The position numbers and the translations under genes were made by a program. DNA of 64,000 nt from Bacteroidaceae bacterium (lineage in GTDB: Bacteria > Bacteroidota > Bacteroidia > Bacteroidales > Bacteroidaceae): the NCBI GenBank assembly GCA_017547165.1, contig JAFYQK010000016.1, positions 1-64,000 of the forward strand, given 5' to 3'. The first letter of the stretch is position 1. Every line of letters begins with the position of its first letter. The notes below the pieces were generated by a model, which saw only the letters and a program-made list of their open reading frames with translations, searched no databases and was not told the DNA's origin. Shown here one piece after another: positions 40,804 to 52,371 of this stretch.

Positions 40804-41789
40804 ACATTCTCTCAGTTTATATCAGGCGATTTGGCTTGTTAATTAGTATGTTGTTGGGTGCAACATTATATCTGGCATTTGCCAATATGGATTTGTCTGA
40901 TAATGTACGTTGCTTTATCAAGGGACTTGTTGATGTCATGCAACCTACATTACTTTTCCTGATGCTTTTGATCACTTTTTTGAAAATCAAACCTGCAGAT
41001 TTGTCTTTTAGAAAATGGCAGTTAATGGGACTTTTGTTTCAAGGGTGTTTCTGGATTTTTGGATGCTTGCTGATTTCTTTTTGTGAAATTCCTATGTGTT
41101 ATAAGCTTGGGCTTGAGGGTTTTCTGCTATGCATGATTTGTCCTACGGCAACTGCTGCAGCTGTTATTACAGGAAAATTGTCTGGAAATCAAGGGTCTTT
41201 GGTTTTGTATATTATAATGGCAAACTTGTTAGCTTCGTTGCTGATTCCTTTAATGCTTCCTCTTGTTTCACCCCAATCGGACGTTTCGCTGTTTACAATC
41301 TTTCTTAAGATAGTGCTAAAGATTTTTCCATTACTTTTCTCGCCATTGGTGTGCGCTATGGTAATGAGAAAAACAATGCCATATATAACTTCGTTATTGA
41401 TTAAGATTCCTAATCTTGCTTTTTATTTATGGTTACTGGCTCTTTCTGTAGCAATAGCCGTCAGCGTGAAAATTATGCATAAAAGCATATTATCCGGAGT
41501 AGGATATTATCCATTGGTAATGATTGTGGTGGGAAGTATAATTGCTTGTGTGATACAATTTTCTTTTGGAAGATGGTATACTGTAAAACATCATTATCCA
41601 GAAAATGAGATTATAAGTTCCTCTCAAGCCTTGGGTCAAAAGAACACAATTTTTGCTATATGGTGTGGTTATACTTTTATGGACCCTCTTTGCAGCATTG
41701 CAGGTGGATTTTATAGCATTTGGCACAATATATACAATTCGTACCAGTTGAATAAAAAAGAAAATTCAAAAATAAAAGAGGAGAATTGA
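40800..41789 (+). CDS. BASS-like (bile acid:sodium symporter fold) membrane transporter
   Basis: A 329-residue protein with about ten hydrophobic helices. CPTATAAAVITGKLSGN (about 118-134) and SSSQALGQKNTIFAIWCGY (about 277-295) match the two crossing-helix regions of BASS/SBF transporters. The substrate is unknown; the name should not be read as bile acid transport. It is coupled to the GT2 gene by a 4-base overlap, which is unusual for a BASS gene. Confidence 0.7.
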   Translation: MNILSVYIRRFGLLISMLLGATLYLAFANMDLSDNVRCFIKGLVDVMQPTLLFLMLLITFLKIKPADLSFRKWQLMGLLFQGCFWIFGCLLISFCEIPMCYKLGLEGFLLCMICPTATAAAVITGKLSGNQGSLVLYIIMANLLASLLIPLMLPLVSPQSDVSLFTIFLKIVLKIFPLLFSPLVCAMVMRKTMPYITSLLIKIPNLAFYLWLLALSVAIAVSVKIMHKSILSGVGYYPLVMIVVGSIIACVIQFSFGRWYTVKHHYPENEIISSSQALGQKNTIFAIWCGYTFMDPLCSIAGGFYSIWHNIYNSYQLNKKENSKIKEEN

Positions 41790-41790
41790 A

Positions 41791-42456
41791 TTATATATAA
41801 TTACTGATAAGTCGCTTTAATTCATCTGTATTGTTAGAAATAGCAAAGGGAGAATATTTCTGCAGAATCTTTTTTTCTCTAAATCCCCAACTAACTCCGA
41901 TAGTATCGACTTCAGCATTCACTCCAGTTTGCATATCTACCTCAGAGTCACCGATATAAAGGACATCCTCTTTGGGTATGTGTATCTCAGAGAGGATGTT
42001 GTTTATTATTGCAGGGTGTGGCTTTATGGGCACTTCTGCCTTCTGTCCGCTTATATTGCAGAAGTTTATTGTCGGGAAATAATGCGCAACAAGTTGTTCT
42101 GTTGCTTTTTGGTATTTGTTGGAGGCTATAGCCAATAAGATTTCCTTGTTTTGAAAATACTCTAAGGTTTCGGTAATGCCAGGGTAAGGTCGTGTAAGGT
42201 CTGTGTTATGAGCGTTATAAAATGCCACGAAGTCACCTTGTACGCATTTTATGTTTTCTGCGTTTCTGTCCTGGCAAGGTATGGCCCTTTCTATGAGTTT
42301 TCCTATTCCGTTGCCAACGAATGTACTTATAGTTTCCTTATTGTGGTTGATATTGATGTTGTTTTTACTCAACGCATGGTTAACCGCCTGAGTCAGGTCT
42401 CCAACGGTATCAAGTAGTGTGCCGTCAAGATCAAATATCAAAAGTCTTTTTCTCAT
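41791..42456 (-). CDS. HAD-family hydrolase (Gph-like phosphoglycolate phosphatase)
   Basis: A 221-residue protein started at the ATG 42454-42456 (MRKRLLIFDLDGTLLD). The HAD motifs are DLDGT (I, with nucleophile Asp), ASNKYQKATEQL (II and III region) and YIGDSEVDMQTG (IV). It has the helical cap of the Gph/beta-phosphoglucomutase group. Likely a sugar-phosphate or phosphoglycolate phosphatase. It is convergent with the BASS-like gene, with only 1 base between. Confidence 0.85.
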   Translation of the reverse strand: MRKRLLIFDLDGTLLDTVGDLTQAVNHALSKNNININHNKETISTFVGNGIGKLIERAIPCQDRNAENIKCVQGDFVAFYNAHNTDLTRPYPGITETLEYFQNKEILLAIASNKYQKATEQLVAHYFPTINFCNISGQKAEVPIKPHPAIINNILSEIHIPKEDVLYIGDSEVDMQTGVNAEVDTIGVSWGFREKKILQKYSPFAISNNTDELKRLISNYI

Positions 42457-42495
42457 TTTATTACCTCGCATAAAGATCAGGGTAGGGGAGTACTA

Positions 42496-43686
42496 TTATT
42501 CGGAATATAGCTGCCCATTGCAGAAGTCTATGCCCATTGGGGACTGGAATACGCGAAGACCAAATGTTGGCAACATTGCAAAAACATGCTCGAAGATTTC
42601 TGACTGAAGGTTCTCGTAAGGAACCCAATCGGTACCATTATAAAAGAAATAAAGTTCAAGTGGAAGTCCTTGGGCCGTTGGCTGCAGCTGTCGAACCAAA
42701 ATCATGAGATGCTGGTTTACTCGTGGATGGTTGCGCAAATATTTTTCAAGATAATTTCTGAATACATGCAGGTTGACTACAAATTGGTCCTCTCTCTCCA
42801 CTCCTTCTAGCCAATTGTTTTTCTTGAATTCTTGAAGTTGCTCCGATGTGGAAAAAGTTATTGATCTCATGTCTATATATACTGAACGCTTCACACGTCT
42901 GCCACCGCTTTCTTTCATTCCACGCCAGTTTTGGAATGAGTCGCTAATCAAGGCATATGGTGGTATCGTGGTGATGGTCTTATCCCAATTACGCACTTTT
43001 ACTGTGGTGAGTGTCACTTCAATGACGTCACCATCTGCTCCATATTTAGGCATACTTATCCAATCGCCAGGACGTAGCATGTCGTTTGCAGAAAGCTGAA
43101 CTCCTGCGACAAGTCCCATAATCATGTCTTTAAATACAAGCATCAGAACAGCTGCTGATGCGCCTAATGCGGTAAGAATGTATCCGGGATTCTTGTTTAT
43201 CAGTATGCTGACTATGATTATCAGTGACACGCAAATAACAGCAATTTTAAGCATCTGGTAGATGCCCTTAAGCGGATGGTTCTTAAGTTTGTCACTTTTG
43301 TATGAAAGCTCATATAGTGAATTCAAAAATGTGCATAGGATCTTTGATACAACAACAATCAAATATATGTTGTTGACTTTTAGAAGAAATTCCAAAGTAT
43401 TATCTTGAGTGCTGAAAAAGTAGGGTAGACTTACACCCAAGACAATGGCAGGAATTAAAAAAGTGATCTCTTTTAGGATTTTTTCATTTAATAGAATATC
43501 ATCCCATTTTGAACGTGTTTCTGTGGTAATCCTTTTTATCAATGGAATGACAGCCTTAATGCAGATAAGGTTGAAGACTGAGATAATAAGGATAAGACTT
43601 ATGCTTACTCCACCACAATATATCCAATATGATGTATTTTGACTAAAACCTAAGTCTTTAAGTATTTCTGTAAAATATATGTACAT
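42496..43686 (-). CDS. Mechanosensitive ion channel (MscS family, YbdG-like)
   Basis: A 396-residue membrane protein from the ATG 43684-43686; a longer frame would overlap the phospholipase D gene. It has about five helices, then the MscS pore helix and beta domain: ALGASAAVLMLVFKDMIMGLVAG and MLRPGDWISMPKYGADGDV, TLTTVKVRNWDKTITTIPPY. The C-terminal region is longer than in MscS, as in YbdG (MscM). It should protect against osmotic shock. Confidence 0.87.
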   Translation of the reverse strand: MYIYFTEILKDLGFSQNTSYWIYCGGVSISLILIISVFNLICIKAVIPLIKRITTETRSKWDDILLNEKILKEITFLIPAIVLGVSLPYFFSTQDNTLEFLLKVNNIYLIVVVSKILCTFLNSLYELSYKSDKLKNHPLKGIYQMLKIAVICVSLIIIVSILINKNPGYILTALGASAAVLMLVFKDMIMGLVAGVQLSANDMLRPGDWISMPKYGADGDVIEVTLTTVKVRNWDKTITTIPPYALISDSFQNWRGMKESGGRRVKRSVYIDMRSITFSTSEQLQEFKKNNWLEGVEREDQFVVNLHVFRNYLEKYLRNHPRVNQHLMILVRQLQPTAQGLPLELYFFYNGTDWVPYENLQSEIFEHVFAMLPTFGLRVFQSPMGIDFCNGQLYSE

Positions 43687-43697
43687 ATTTATATTTT

Positions 43698-44936
43698 TTA
43701 TAAAATTCCTCTGATTCCTTTTGTCCACCAACCAAGTCGACGCTTGTTTCTTGGGTATAGGGAAGTCCAATTGTCTTTAGTTAGCAGAACACTTGTTTTG
43801 CGATGTTCTTCAAAGTAACTATTCAATTCCTTACAATGCTTTGGTGAAAGCATATATACATTTACCTCATAATCGAAGCTAAGTGAACGGGCATCAAGGT
43901 TAGCTGTGCCTACCGTACACAAACTATCGTCAACAATCATAACCTTGTCATGGTGAAAACATTCTTTACACAGCCATACATTGGCTCCACGTCGGGAAAG
44001 ATTGTATATTTCTCGGGCAGTGCTTACTTCGCTGATGAGATTATCACCATTATGTCCGAGAAGAATTTCCACCTCAACACCTCGCTTGATGCAGTCATAT
44101 AAGGCTTTTCTGACGCTACGGACAAGAATGATATAAGGATTAATTATTCTTATTTTTTTTTGTGCATGCTTGAAGCACGAGATATAACTTTTTCTTATAT
44201 GGTTGCTTTTTCTGCCAGGTTCTCTGTCAACGACAAAAGCGGTGTATCCACCTTCGTTGGTCTTGTCTGTTGGTGATGTTCTGAAAAGGTATGCATTGTG
44301 ATTTAATATTTCTTCTGTCTCACGGTACCACATGTCTGCAAAGAGTTTTTGATATTCCGCAACAATTGGTCCTGTTAGTTTGGTATGCATGTCTGCCCAT
44401 TTGCCCAGTTCCGGTTTGCCTTTGATATAATAGTCTGCAACATTCAGCCCTCCGGTGTATACACACTTACCATCTATTATAACCATTTTTCGGTGCAATC
44501 TATGCAAGGCATGATTGATATATGGGAAACGCATTGGGTCGAAACCAATCATGTTAATTCCTTTTGACTGGTATTTCTTGATAAATTCTGCAGTTACTTG
44601 TGGATCGTTTCCGCTGCATCCGAAGGCATCATACATAAGTCTTACATTTACGCCTTTGCTGGCACTTTTTGCAAGAAGGTCTAATATGTGGTTTCCTATG
44701 CTGTCGTTATACCACTTATAATATTCGATATGTATGTAGTGCTTTGCCTTTTTTATGTCTTCTTCAAGTTTTTTAAACTTTGTCTTGCCTGGAAAGAGCA
44801 ACTGCATGTCGCAATGCTCAAAATTAGCAAACCCAAATTGAATAAAATCTTTTCGGATCAATTCAACTTGGGCGTAAATAAGGTTGACACCAAAAAGTAG
44901 TGCACAGACTACAATGATTATTTGGCGTTTGTTCAC
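43698..44936 (-). CDS. Cardiolipin-synthase-type phospholipase D protein
   Basis: A 412-residue protein with an N-terminal signal anchor (residues 4-22) and two HKD motifs: HRKMVIIDGK (His148, Lys150, Asp155) and HHDKVMIVDD (His329, Lys331, Asp336). These form one active site in PLD-superfamily enzymes. It probably makes cardiolipin from phosphatidylglycerol or transfers another phosphatidyl group. It lacks the two N-terminal helices of ClsA and is like ClsB/C in that respect. It is 11 bases before the mechanosensitive channel gene. Confidence 0.87.
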   Translation of the reverse strand: MNKRQIIIVVCALLFGVNLIYAQVELIRKDFIQFGFANFEHCDMQLLFPGKTKFKKLEEDIKKAKHYIHIEYYKWYNDSIGNHILDLLAKSASKGVNVRLMYDAFGCSGNDPQVTAEFIKKYQSKGINMIGFDPMRFPYINHALHRLHRKMVIIDGKCVYTGGLNVADYYIKGKPELGKWADMHTKLTGPIVAEYQKLFADMWYRETEEILNHNAYLFRTSPTDKTNEGGYTAFVVDREPGRKSNHIRKSYISCFKHAQKKIRIINPYIILVRSVRKALYDCIKRGVEVEILLGHNGDNLISEVSTAREIYNLSRRGANVWLCKECFHHDKVMIVDDSLCTVGTANLDARSLSFDYEVNVYMLSPKHCKELNSYFEEHRKTSVLLTKDNWTSLYPRNKRRLGWWTKGIRGIL

Positions 44937-44959
44937 TGTGTGTGTTCTTTATTAATAAT

Positions 44960-45421
44960 TTAATTTTTGAAATAATATACGAAGGTTGCAATGCCTTCTA
45001 CTGCCTTTTTGCCGGTTTCCTTAATTTCCACCACAAACTTTACATTGGTCTTAACAGCTCCACGCAGATTTTGTATTTCGTCAAGTGTAACTTTCATTCT
45101 TATGTTTTGGCCTGACAACACGGGCTGCCCAAAGCGCATCTTCTCCATTCCGTAGTTCATCATGCGCTCCAAATTGTTGACTTGTATAGTTTGGTTCCAC
45201 ATCAGTGGAATCAGGCTTATTGTGAGATAACCATGGGCAATAGTCTGTCCAAATGGACTTTCCGCTTTGCATTTTTCTTCATCAATATGTATCCACTGAT
45301 GGTCATCTGTTGCATCCGCAAATTGATTTATTCTTTCTTGTGAGACTAAAACCCACTCGCTTACTCCCAACTCTTTGCCCTCGTAAGTAGCAAACTCGTC
45401 GTACGAATTAATTGTTAACAT
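44960..45421 (-). CDS. MaoC-like dehydratase
   Basis: A 153-residue hotdog protein. FADATDDHQWIHIDEEKC and the following SPFGQTIAHGYLT carry the Asp-x4-His of R-specific enoyl-CoA hydratases (PhaJ/MaoC). It hydrates enoyl-CoA or dehydrates 3-hydroxyacyl-CoA. It sits between dapA and the PLD gene. The actual pathway is unclear, since no beta-oxidation genes are near. Confidence 0.88.
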   Translation of the reverse strand: MLTINSYDEFATYEGKELGVSEWVLVSQERINQFADATDDHQWIHIDEEKCKAESPFGQTIAHGYLTISLIPLMWNQTIQVNNLERMMNYGMEKMRFGQPVLSGQNIRMKVTLDEIQNLRGAVKTNVKFVVEIKETGKKAVEGIATFVYYFKN

Positions 45422-45468
45422 AAGTAATTATTGTTTATTGGTTAAAGAAAGAATATGTCGCTTGTTTT

Positions 45469-46362
45469 TTAAATTCTGATACCAAGTTCTTTGGCTAGTT
45501 CAGAGATTCTCTTTTCTGTACCCAGGCGAGCTGGCACTAGTGGCAACCTGAGTTCGTTTTGTATCAATCCCATTTCGCTTAGTAAGGCTTTGACTCCGGC
45601 TGGGTTGCCGTCAACAAAAAGAAGATTGAAGAGTTCTGTGAAGCGGTGATGTATTTCAAGTGCTTGCGGATACTCTCCACGAAGCGCAAGGCGTACCATG
45701 CGGCTGAATTCGTAAGGTAATGCATTACCAATTACGCTGATCACACCTACTGCGCCAAGAGTGATTAAGGGGAATGTTATTCCGTCGTCACCGCTGATTA
45801 CATCAAAATCTTGTGGTTTGTTTTTGATAATTTCGTCCATTTGACTGATATTGCCTGAAGCCTCCTTGATTGCCACAACATTTTCAAATTCGCGAGCCAG
45901 TCGCAAAGTGGTTTCTGCTGTCATATTAACACCTGTTCGGCCAGGAACATTATACAGGACAACCGGTACAGGACTAACCTTTGCTATTGCGGCAAAGTGC
46001 TGGTATATGCCTTCTTGTGATGGTTTGTTATAGTATGGGCACACACTTAAAATACCGTCAATTCCAGTGAAATCTTCAGTTTGCAGTTCTTTTATTACTG
46101 CAGCAGTGCTATTGCCTCCACATCCAAGAAGTATGGGGATGCGTCCACCAACCCTTTGGGTAATTTCTGTTTTAATCTGTTTTTTTTCTTCTGTTGTCAG
46201 TGTTGGAGTCTCTGCTGTTGTGCCCATGACACAAAGAAAATCTATACCTCGTGAGATTTGGTATTCCACCAATTTAAAAAGTGAATCCCAATCAATGCTC
46301 CCATCGGAGTTGAATGGAGTGACAAGTGCTACACCTAATCCCTTAAACTTATTTAGAGCCAT
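45469..46362 (-). CDS. dapA: 4-hydroxy-tetrahydrodipicolinate synthase
   Basis: A 297-residue TIM-barrel enzyme. Tyr137 in VVLYNVPGRTGVN and Schiff-base Lys166 in VVAIKEASGN are the catalytic residues, and GTTAETPTL is the pyruvate-binding loop (canonical GTTGE-S/A-x-T has Gly where this has Ala). It condenses pyruvate with aspartate semialdehyde in lysine and diaminopimelate synthesis. It is divergent from ligA. Confidence 0.94.
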   Translation of the reverse strand: MALNKFKGLGVALVTPFNSDGSIDWDSLFKLVEYQISRGIDFLCVMGTTAETPTLTTEEKKQIKTEITQRVGGRIPILLGCGGNSTAAVIKELQTEDFTGIDGILSVCPYYNKPSQEGIYQHFAAIAKVSPVPVVLYNVPGRTGVNMTAETTLRLAREFENVVAIKEASGNISQMDEIIKNKPQDFDVISGDDGITFPLITLGAVGVISVIGNALPYEFSRMVRLALRGEYPQALEIHHRFTELFNLLFVDGNPAGVKALLSEMGLIQNELRLPLVPARLGTEKRISELAKELGIRI

Positions 46363-46394
46363 GTTTTAGTTGGTTCGTTTTTACTTTTCTATAA

Positions 46395-48458
<2,064 letters not shown>

Positions 48459-48488
48459 TTTCGTGATTTTGACACTTATTTTGAATAA

Positions 48489-49298
48489 ATGTTAGCAACA
48501 TTGCGCTTCGGTGTCAGGGAGCTGAAACCGTATATAAATTGGCTTTACTTCTATCATGCTTGGGGAGTGAAGGGAGAAGGTCAGAAAGACCTAAGGCATG
48601 AGGCAGAAGAACTTCTTGATGATTGGTCGAGAAGTGGGGTGTATGTACTATTTAGATTCAGGTTGCTTAAAGCCAATGCTAATGATGATTCTATTTATTT
48701 TGTTGATAATAAGTGTGCAAACATAGATAGTATAAACGAAACAGTTAATACTCTATTTCCGCCTATTCCGCTTCTGCGCCAACAGAAAAACCCATATTTA
48801 TGTCTATCTGATTTCCTTCCTCCCATAGGTTTAAAACCAGCAACGATAGGAGTGTTTGTCTCAACTATGCCCTTTATGGCAGATGATTTGCTTTCTCTCA
48901 CTCTTGCCGACAGACTCGCTGAAGCTGCTGCCGAGAAGGGGCACGAACATGCAAGAAAATTTTTCTGGAAATATGCTCAAGATGAAGACTTGACTCCTAT
49001 GGAACTTTTCTCAGAACGTTATATTGGCAAGCGTCCAGCTATAGGCTATCCTTCATTGCCAGATCATAGTGTAAATTTTATTTTAAGCACCATACTTGAT
49101 TTCTCTTCTTTAGGAATCAGTCTTACTGAGAATGCGGCAATGATTCCGCATTCGACTACCTCTGGGTTGATGATATCACATCCAGAGTGCCGGCATTTTT
49201 CGGTTGGAACAATAGGTGAGGATCAATTGTTGGATTACTCAAAACGCAGAGGAATAGATTCCTTAATATTAAGGAAATATCTTGATATATCCTCTTAA
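48489..49298 (+). CDS. Stand-alone methionine synthase (MetH) activation domain protein
   Basis: A 269-residue protein. GKRPAIGYPSLPDHS (about residues 178-192) and MIPHSTTSGLMISHPECRHFSVG (about 219-241; shown in part as SGLMISHPE) are the S-adenosylmethionine- and cobalamin-contacting motifs of the MetH activation domain, also with the upstream DDLLSLTLADRLAEAAAE helix. This domain normally ends a 1,200-residue MetH. Here it is a separate gene, so it should serve a split MetH elsewhere in the genome. The preceding gene is ligA, ending 30 bases upstream. Confidence 0.87.
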   Translation: MLATLRFGVRELKPYINWLYFYHAWGVKGEGQKDLRHEAEELLDDWSRSGVYVLFRFRLLKANANDDSIYFVDNKCANIDSINETVNTLFPPIPLLRQQKNPYLCLSDFLPPIGLKPATIGVFVSTMPFMADDLLSLTLADRLAEAAAEKGHEHARKFFWKYAQDEDLTPMELFSERYIGKRPAIGYPSLPDHSVNFILSTILDFSSLGISLTENAAMIPHSTTSGLMISHPECRHFSVGTIGEDQLLDYSKRRGIDSLILRKYLDISS

Positions 49299-49490
49299 GG
49301 TGGGGCCGATAAATTAGTGAGCCAATTTTCTGTATAAATCTAATAGCTTCGGTTATTTAATGCCCTTGGCTATTCTCTATTATTATTTACTCATTCAGAA
49401 CACTATGTTCAATCTTTCGAATTAAAAATTTACAGCCATCAAACAACTCAAAGCTAATTTACAGAACCTACCCTAAAATTATCTGTTTCG

Positions 49491-50861
49491 ATGATATACT
49501 TTGCAGAATATAAAAACATCATTAAATTAGGTCTTCCTATTACCATTGCTCAAGTAGGCCTTACGCTTCAAGGTATGGCCGACACACTAATGCTTGGACA
49601 ATATAATGCATCCGACCTTGCTGCTGCAGGTTTTGCAAATTCATTACTTATCATGGCTCAATTATTGGGCATGGGCTTTAGTATGTCTTCGGTACCAGTA
49701 ATTGGCAAGTTATATAGTCAACGTAGATATGCTAAAATTGTTTCCGAACTAAAGACTTCTCTTTTTGCTGATATCATGCAGGGTGTTTTAGTGTGCCTTC
49801 TGATGTATATGTGCTATGCTCTTTTGCCTTTTATTGGAGTGCAATCGGAGTTGTTACCTCAGATAAAACATTATATATTCATACTGATACCTTCGTTGCT
49901 TGTTATGAATTTTTGTTATGGCATGAAGAATTTCTATGACTGTCTAACTGATACTCGTATTACAATGTGGATAGTGTTAACAGGCAACATATGGAATATT
50001 ATCTGGAATTGGGTCCTGATTTTTGGAAGGCTTGGTTTTCCAGAGATGGGCATTGTCGGTGCCGCATGGGCAACACTTACAAGCCGCATACTAATGGCAA
50101 TGCTGTATATCTTGTTTTTTGTTAACAACAAAAAGTATGCTTTATACCGACGTTTATGGGCGGACTCACTAATATCGAAATCATCATTGATGAATTTAAA
50201 CAAGCTTGGTTGGCCTATAGCTTTTCAGTTAAGTATTGAATTGGCGGCTTTTTCTGGTATAGCTCTTACACTTGGCTGGGGAGGTGACTCATGGGATGCG
50301 ACGTCGGCATTGGTTGCTCATCAGGTGGGATGCCAGATAGCTTCTTTTGTGTATATGTTTTATATTGGAATTGGTTCTGCCGTAGCTATACGAGTTTCCC
50401 ATTATTTCGGTTTACAGGGATGGAATGGAATTCAGAAATCTGCTCATGCAGGTTACCATTTGATATTTCTAATTGGCTTATTAGCAACGTTATTGGTTTT
50501 TGTTTTCCGCAATAGTATCACAGCATTTTTTGTCTCAAACGATAATCCTCAACTATTCACTCGAATTTCTTCAACCGTGGTTTCCATGATAGTGCCTTTA
50601 ATTTTTTATCAGGTTGGTGATGGTATGCAAACTTGCTATGTAAATGCATTAAGAGGAATGGGGGATGTTAAAAAACTACTGAAATATTCTATCATCTGCT
50701 ATGCATTGATAACAATACCATGCAGTTATCTTTTTGGTATAACATTGGATTTTGGAGCCGTAGGTATTTGGTGGGGATTTCCTATAGGACTCACAATAGC
50801 CGGCATACTTTATTTCCGTCGTTTCCTTTATATTGTTAAAGAGAAAAGTGTTGATTTGTAA
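49491..50861 (+). CDS. MATE-family efflux transporter
   Basis: A 456-residue protein with twelve hydrophobic helices in two bundles. LGLPITIAQVGLTLQGMADTLMLG at residues 13-36 (shown in part) is a typical MATE N-terminus (G-P-x3-x-Q). It exports cationic compounds with Na+ or H+. The 192 bases before it show no clear promoter. The nearest relative by eye is the NorM/DinF-type. Confidence 0.9.
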   Translation: MIYFAEYKNIIKLGLPITIAQVGLTLQGMADTLMLGQYNASDLAAAGFANSLLIMAQLLGMGFSMSSVPVIGKLYSQRRYAKIVSELKTSLFADIMQGVLVCLLMYMCYALLPFIGVQSELLPQIKHYIFILIPSLLVMNFCYGMKNFYDCLTDTRITMWIVLTGNIWNIIWNWVLIFGRLGFPEMGIVGAAWATLTSRILMAMLYILFFVNNKKYALYRRLWADSLISKSSLMNLNKLGWPIAFQLSIELAAFSGIALTLGWGGDSWDATSALVAHQVGCQIASFVYMFYIGIGSAVAIRVSHYFGLQGWNGIQKSAHAGYHLIFLIGLLATLLVFVFRNSITAFFVSNDNPQLFTRISSTVVSMIVPLIFYQVGDGMQTCYVNALRGMGDVKKLLKYSIICYALITIPCSYLFGITLDFGAVGIWWGFPIGLTIAGILYFRRFLYIVKEKSVDL

Positions 50862-50936
50862 TGATTAAACAAGTATCAATCCTATAACGCTCTGACAATT
50901 TATAAAGAGAATATTTATTAAACTGTATTAATAAAA

Positions 50937-50966
50937 AAAGAGGGTATACAAATGTATATCCTCTTT
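50937..50966. terminator. Bidirectional terminator between MATE gene and spt
   Basis: A hairpin (AAAGAGGGTATAC, loop AAAT, GTATATCCTCTTT) with an A-run before (AAAAAAAG) and TTT after, so it can stop transcription from both convergent genes. Confidence 0.75.
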
Positions 50967-50991
50967 AATATTGCAATTAATTAAAATCAGT

Positions 50992-52182
50992 TTATTCCGC
51001 AATAATTCCTTGTTCTACGAAGACCTTCTTGAGGCTCTTTACTGCGCGGTCGACCTGCTCATGTGTGTGATTGGCCATTAGTGCTACGCGAACTAGTGTG
51101 TCGGTGGGGGCGCATGCTGGTGGAATAACAGGGTTGATGAAGACGCCTTCTTCAAATGCACGTGCTGTTACGATGAAAGTCTTTTCGAGGTCACGAACGT
51201 AAAGGGGAATAATGGGACTCTCGGTATCGCCAATCTCAAAGCCTTCTTCCTTAAAGCGCTTAAGAGCATAATGTGTTACATCCCAAAGTGCTTCAAGACG
51301 CTCGGGCTCTGATTTCAAAATGCGAAGTGCCTCGCGTGCTGATGCTGTTGCAGCTGGTGTGCAACTTGCACTGAAGATATAGGTACGGGCAGTGTGACGC
51401 AGGTAGTTGATAATTGTCTTGTCAGCTGCAATGAATCCGCCAATACTTGCAAGACTCTTAGAGAATGTGCCCATAATGAGGTCAACCTCGTGAGTTAGAC
51501 CGAAATGATCGCAAACACCGCGACCATCACGTCCGAATACACCAATGCCGTGAGCCTCGTCAACCATAATAGCTGCATTGTACTTATGCTTTAGTTCTAC
51601 TATCTCGGGGAGTTTGCAAAGGTCTCCTTCCATTGAGAATACACCATCAACAACGATAAGCTTGATGCTGTCGGGGTTACAACGCTTGAGAACACGCTCA
51701 AGGTCTTCCATGTCGTTGTGTTTGTAACGTAATTGGTTTGCAAAGCTTAAGCGACGGCCATCTACAATAGATGCGTGGTCGCGATCGTCGCAGATGATGT
51801 AATCGTCTTTTCCCAATAATTGAGGGATTACACCGCTATTTACCGTGAAACCAGTGGCGAAGACCAAAGCCTCGTCCATGCCAATGAATTCTGCCAACTC
51901 TTTCTCAAGTTCAACATGTATGTCAAGTGTGCCATTTAGGAAACGGCTGCCTGCGCATCCGCTACCATATTGACGCATAGCTTCTACGCCTGCCTCAATA
52001 ACGCGATCATCGCCAGTAAGGCCTGTGTATGCATTGCTACCAAACATCAATACATTATGTCCACCCATAGACACCTCGGTGCCTTGTTTGCCTTCAATCT
52101 CGCGGAAATAAGGATAGATACCTTTTGCCTTAATCTCTTCTGGCAGAGTGTATTTTGCCAGTTTGTCTTGTAACAATCCCAT
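50992..52182 (-). CDS. spt: Serine palmitoyltransferase-like alpha-oxoamine synthase
   Basis: A 396-residue PLP enzyme. The PLP-binding Lys242 is in GTFSKSLASIGGF; His136 (CDDRDHAS) and DEAHGIGVFG (208-217) complete the site. It belongs with KBL, BioF and SPT; the MGLLQDKLAKYTLPEEIKAKGIYPYF N-terminus (shown in part as LPEEIKAKGIYPYF) resembles Bacteroides SPT, which makes 3-ketodihydrosphingosine from serine and acyl-CoA. KBL is the main alternative. A -7-like TACCTTTG lies on the minus strand at 52236-52229. A lipid-kinase gene is divergent to it. Confidence 0.82.
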   Translation of the reverse strand: MGLLQDKLAKYTLPEEIKAKGIYPYFREIEGKQGTEVSMGGHNVLMFGSNAYTGLTGDDRVIEAGVEAMRQYGSGCAGSRFLNGTLDIHVELEKELAEFIGMDEALVFATGFTVNSGVIPQLLGKDDYIICDDRDHASIVDGRRLSFANQLRYKHNDMEDLERVLKRCNPDSIKLIVVDGVFSMEGDLCKLPEIVELKHKYNAAIMVDEAHGIGVFGRDGRGVCDHFGLTHEVDLIMGTFSKSLASIGGFIAADKTIINYLRHTARTYIFSASCTPAATASAREALRILKSEPERLEALWDVTHYALKRFKEEGFEIGDTESPIIPLYVRDLEKTFIVTARAFEEGVFINPVIPPACAPTDTLVRVALMANHTHEQVDRAVKSLKKVFVEQGIIAE

Positions 52183-52341
52183 TGTGGTTTATGTTAAAAT
52201 TAATTTACTATCGCTTTTATATCATCTGCAAAGGTACGTTTTTTATTCAATAAACGAATGTGTTTTTGCATAAAAAGTGAAGTTTTGTGCAATTTTGAAT
52301 TAGATTGAGGTGTTTTTAGTAACAATGACGTTATATTTACC

Positions 52342-52349
52342 TACCTTTG
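52342..52349 (+). promoter_or_regulatory. Probable -7 box (TACCTTTG) for the lipid-kinase/ispE operon
   Basis: TACCTTTG lies 22 bases before the ATG of the lipid kinase. The -33 element is weak. A second box points the other way toward spt, so the 190-base gap is a divergent promoter region. Confidence 0.5.
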
Positions 52350-52371
52350 TAGAGGATTATGAAATGTTGAT

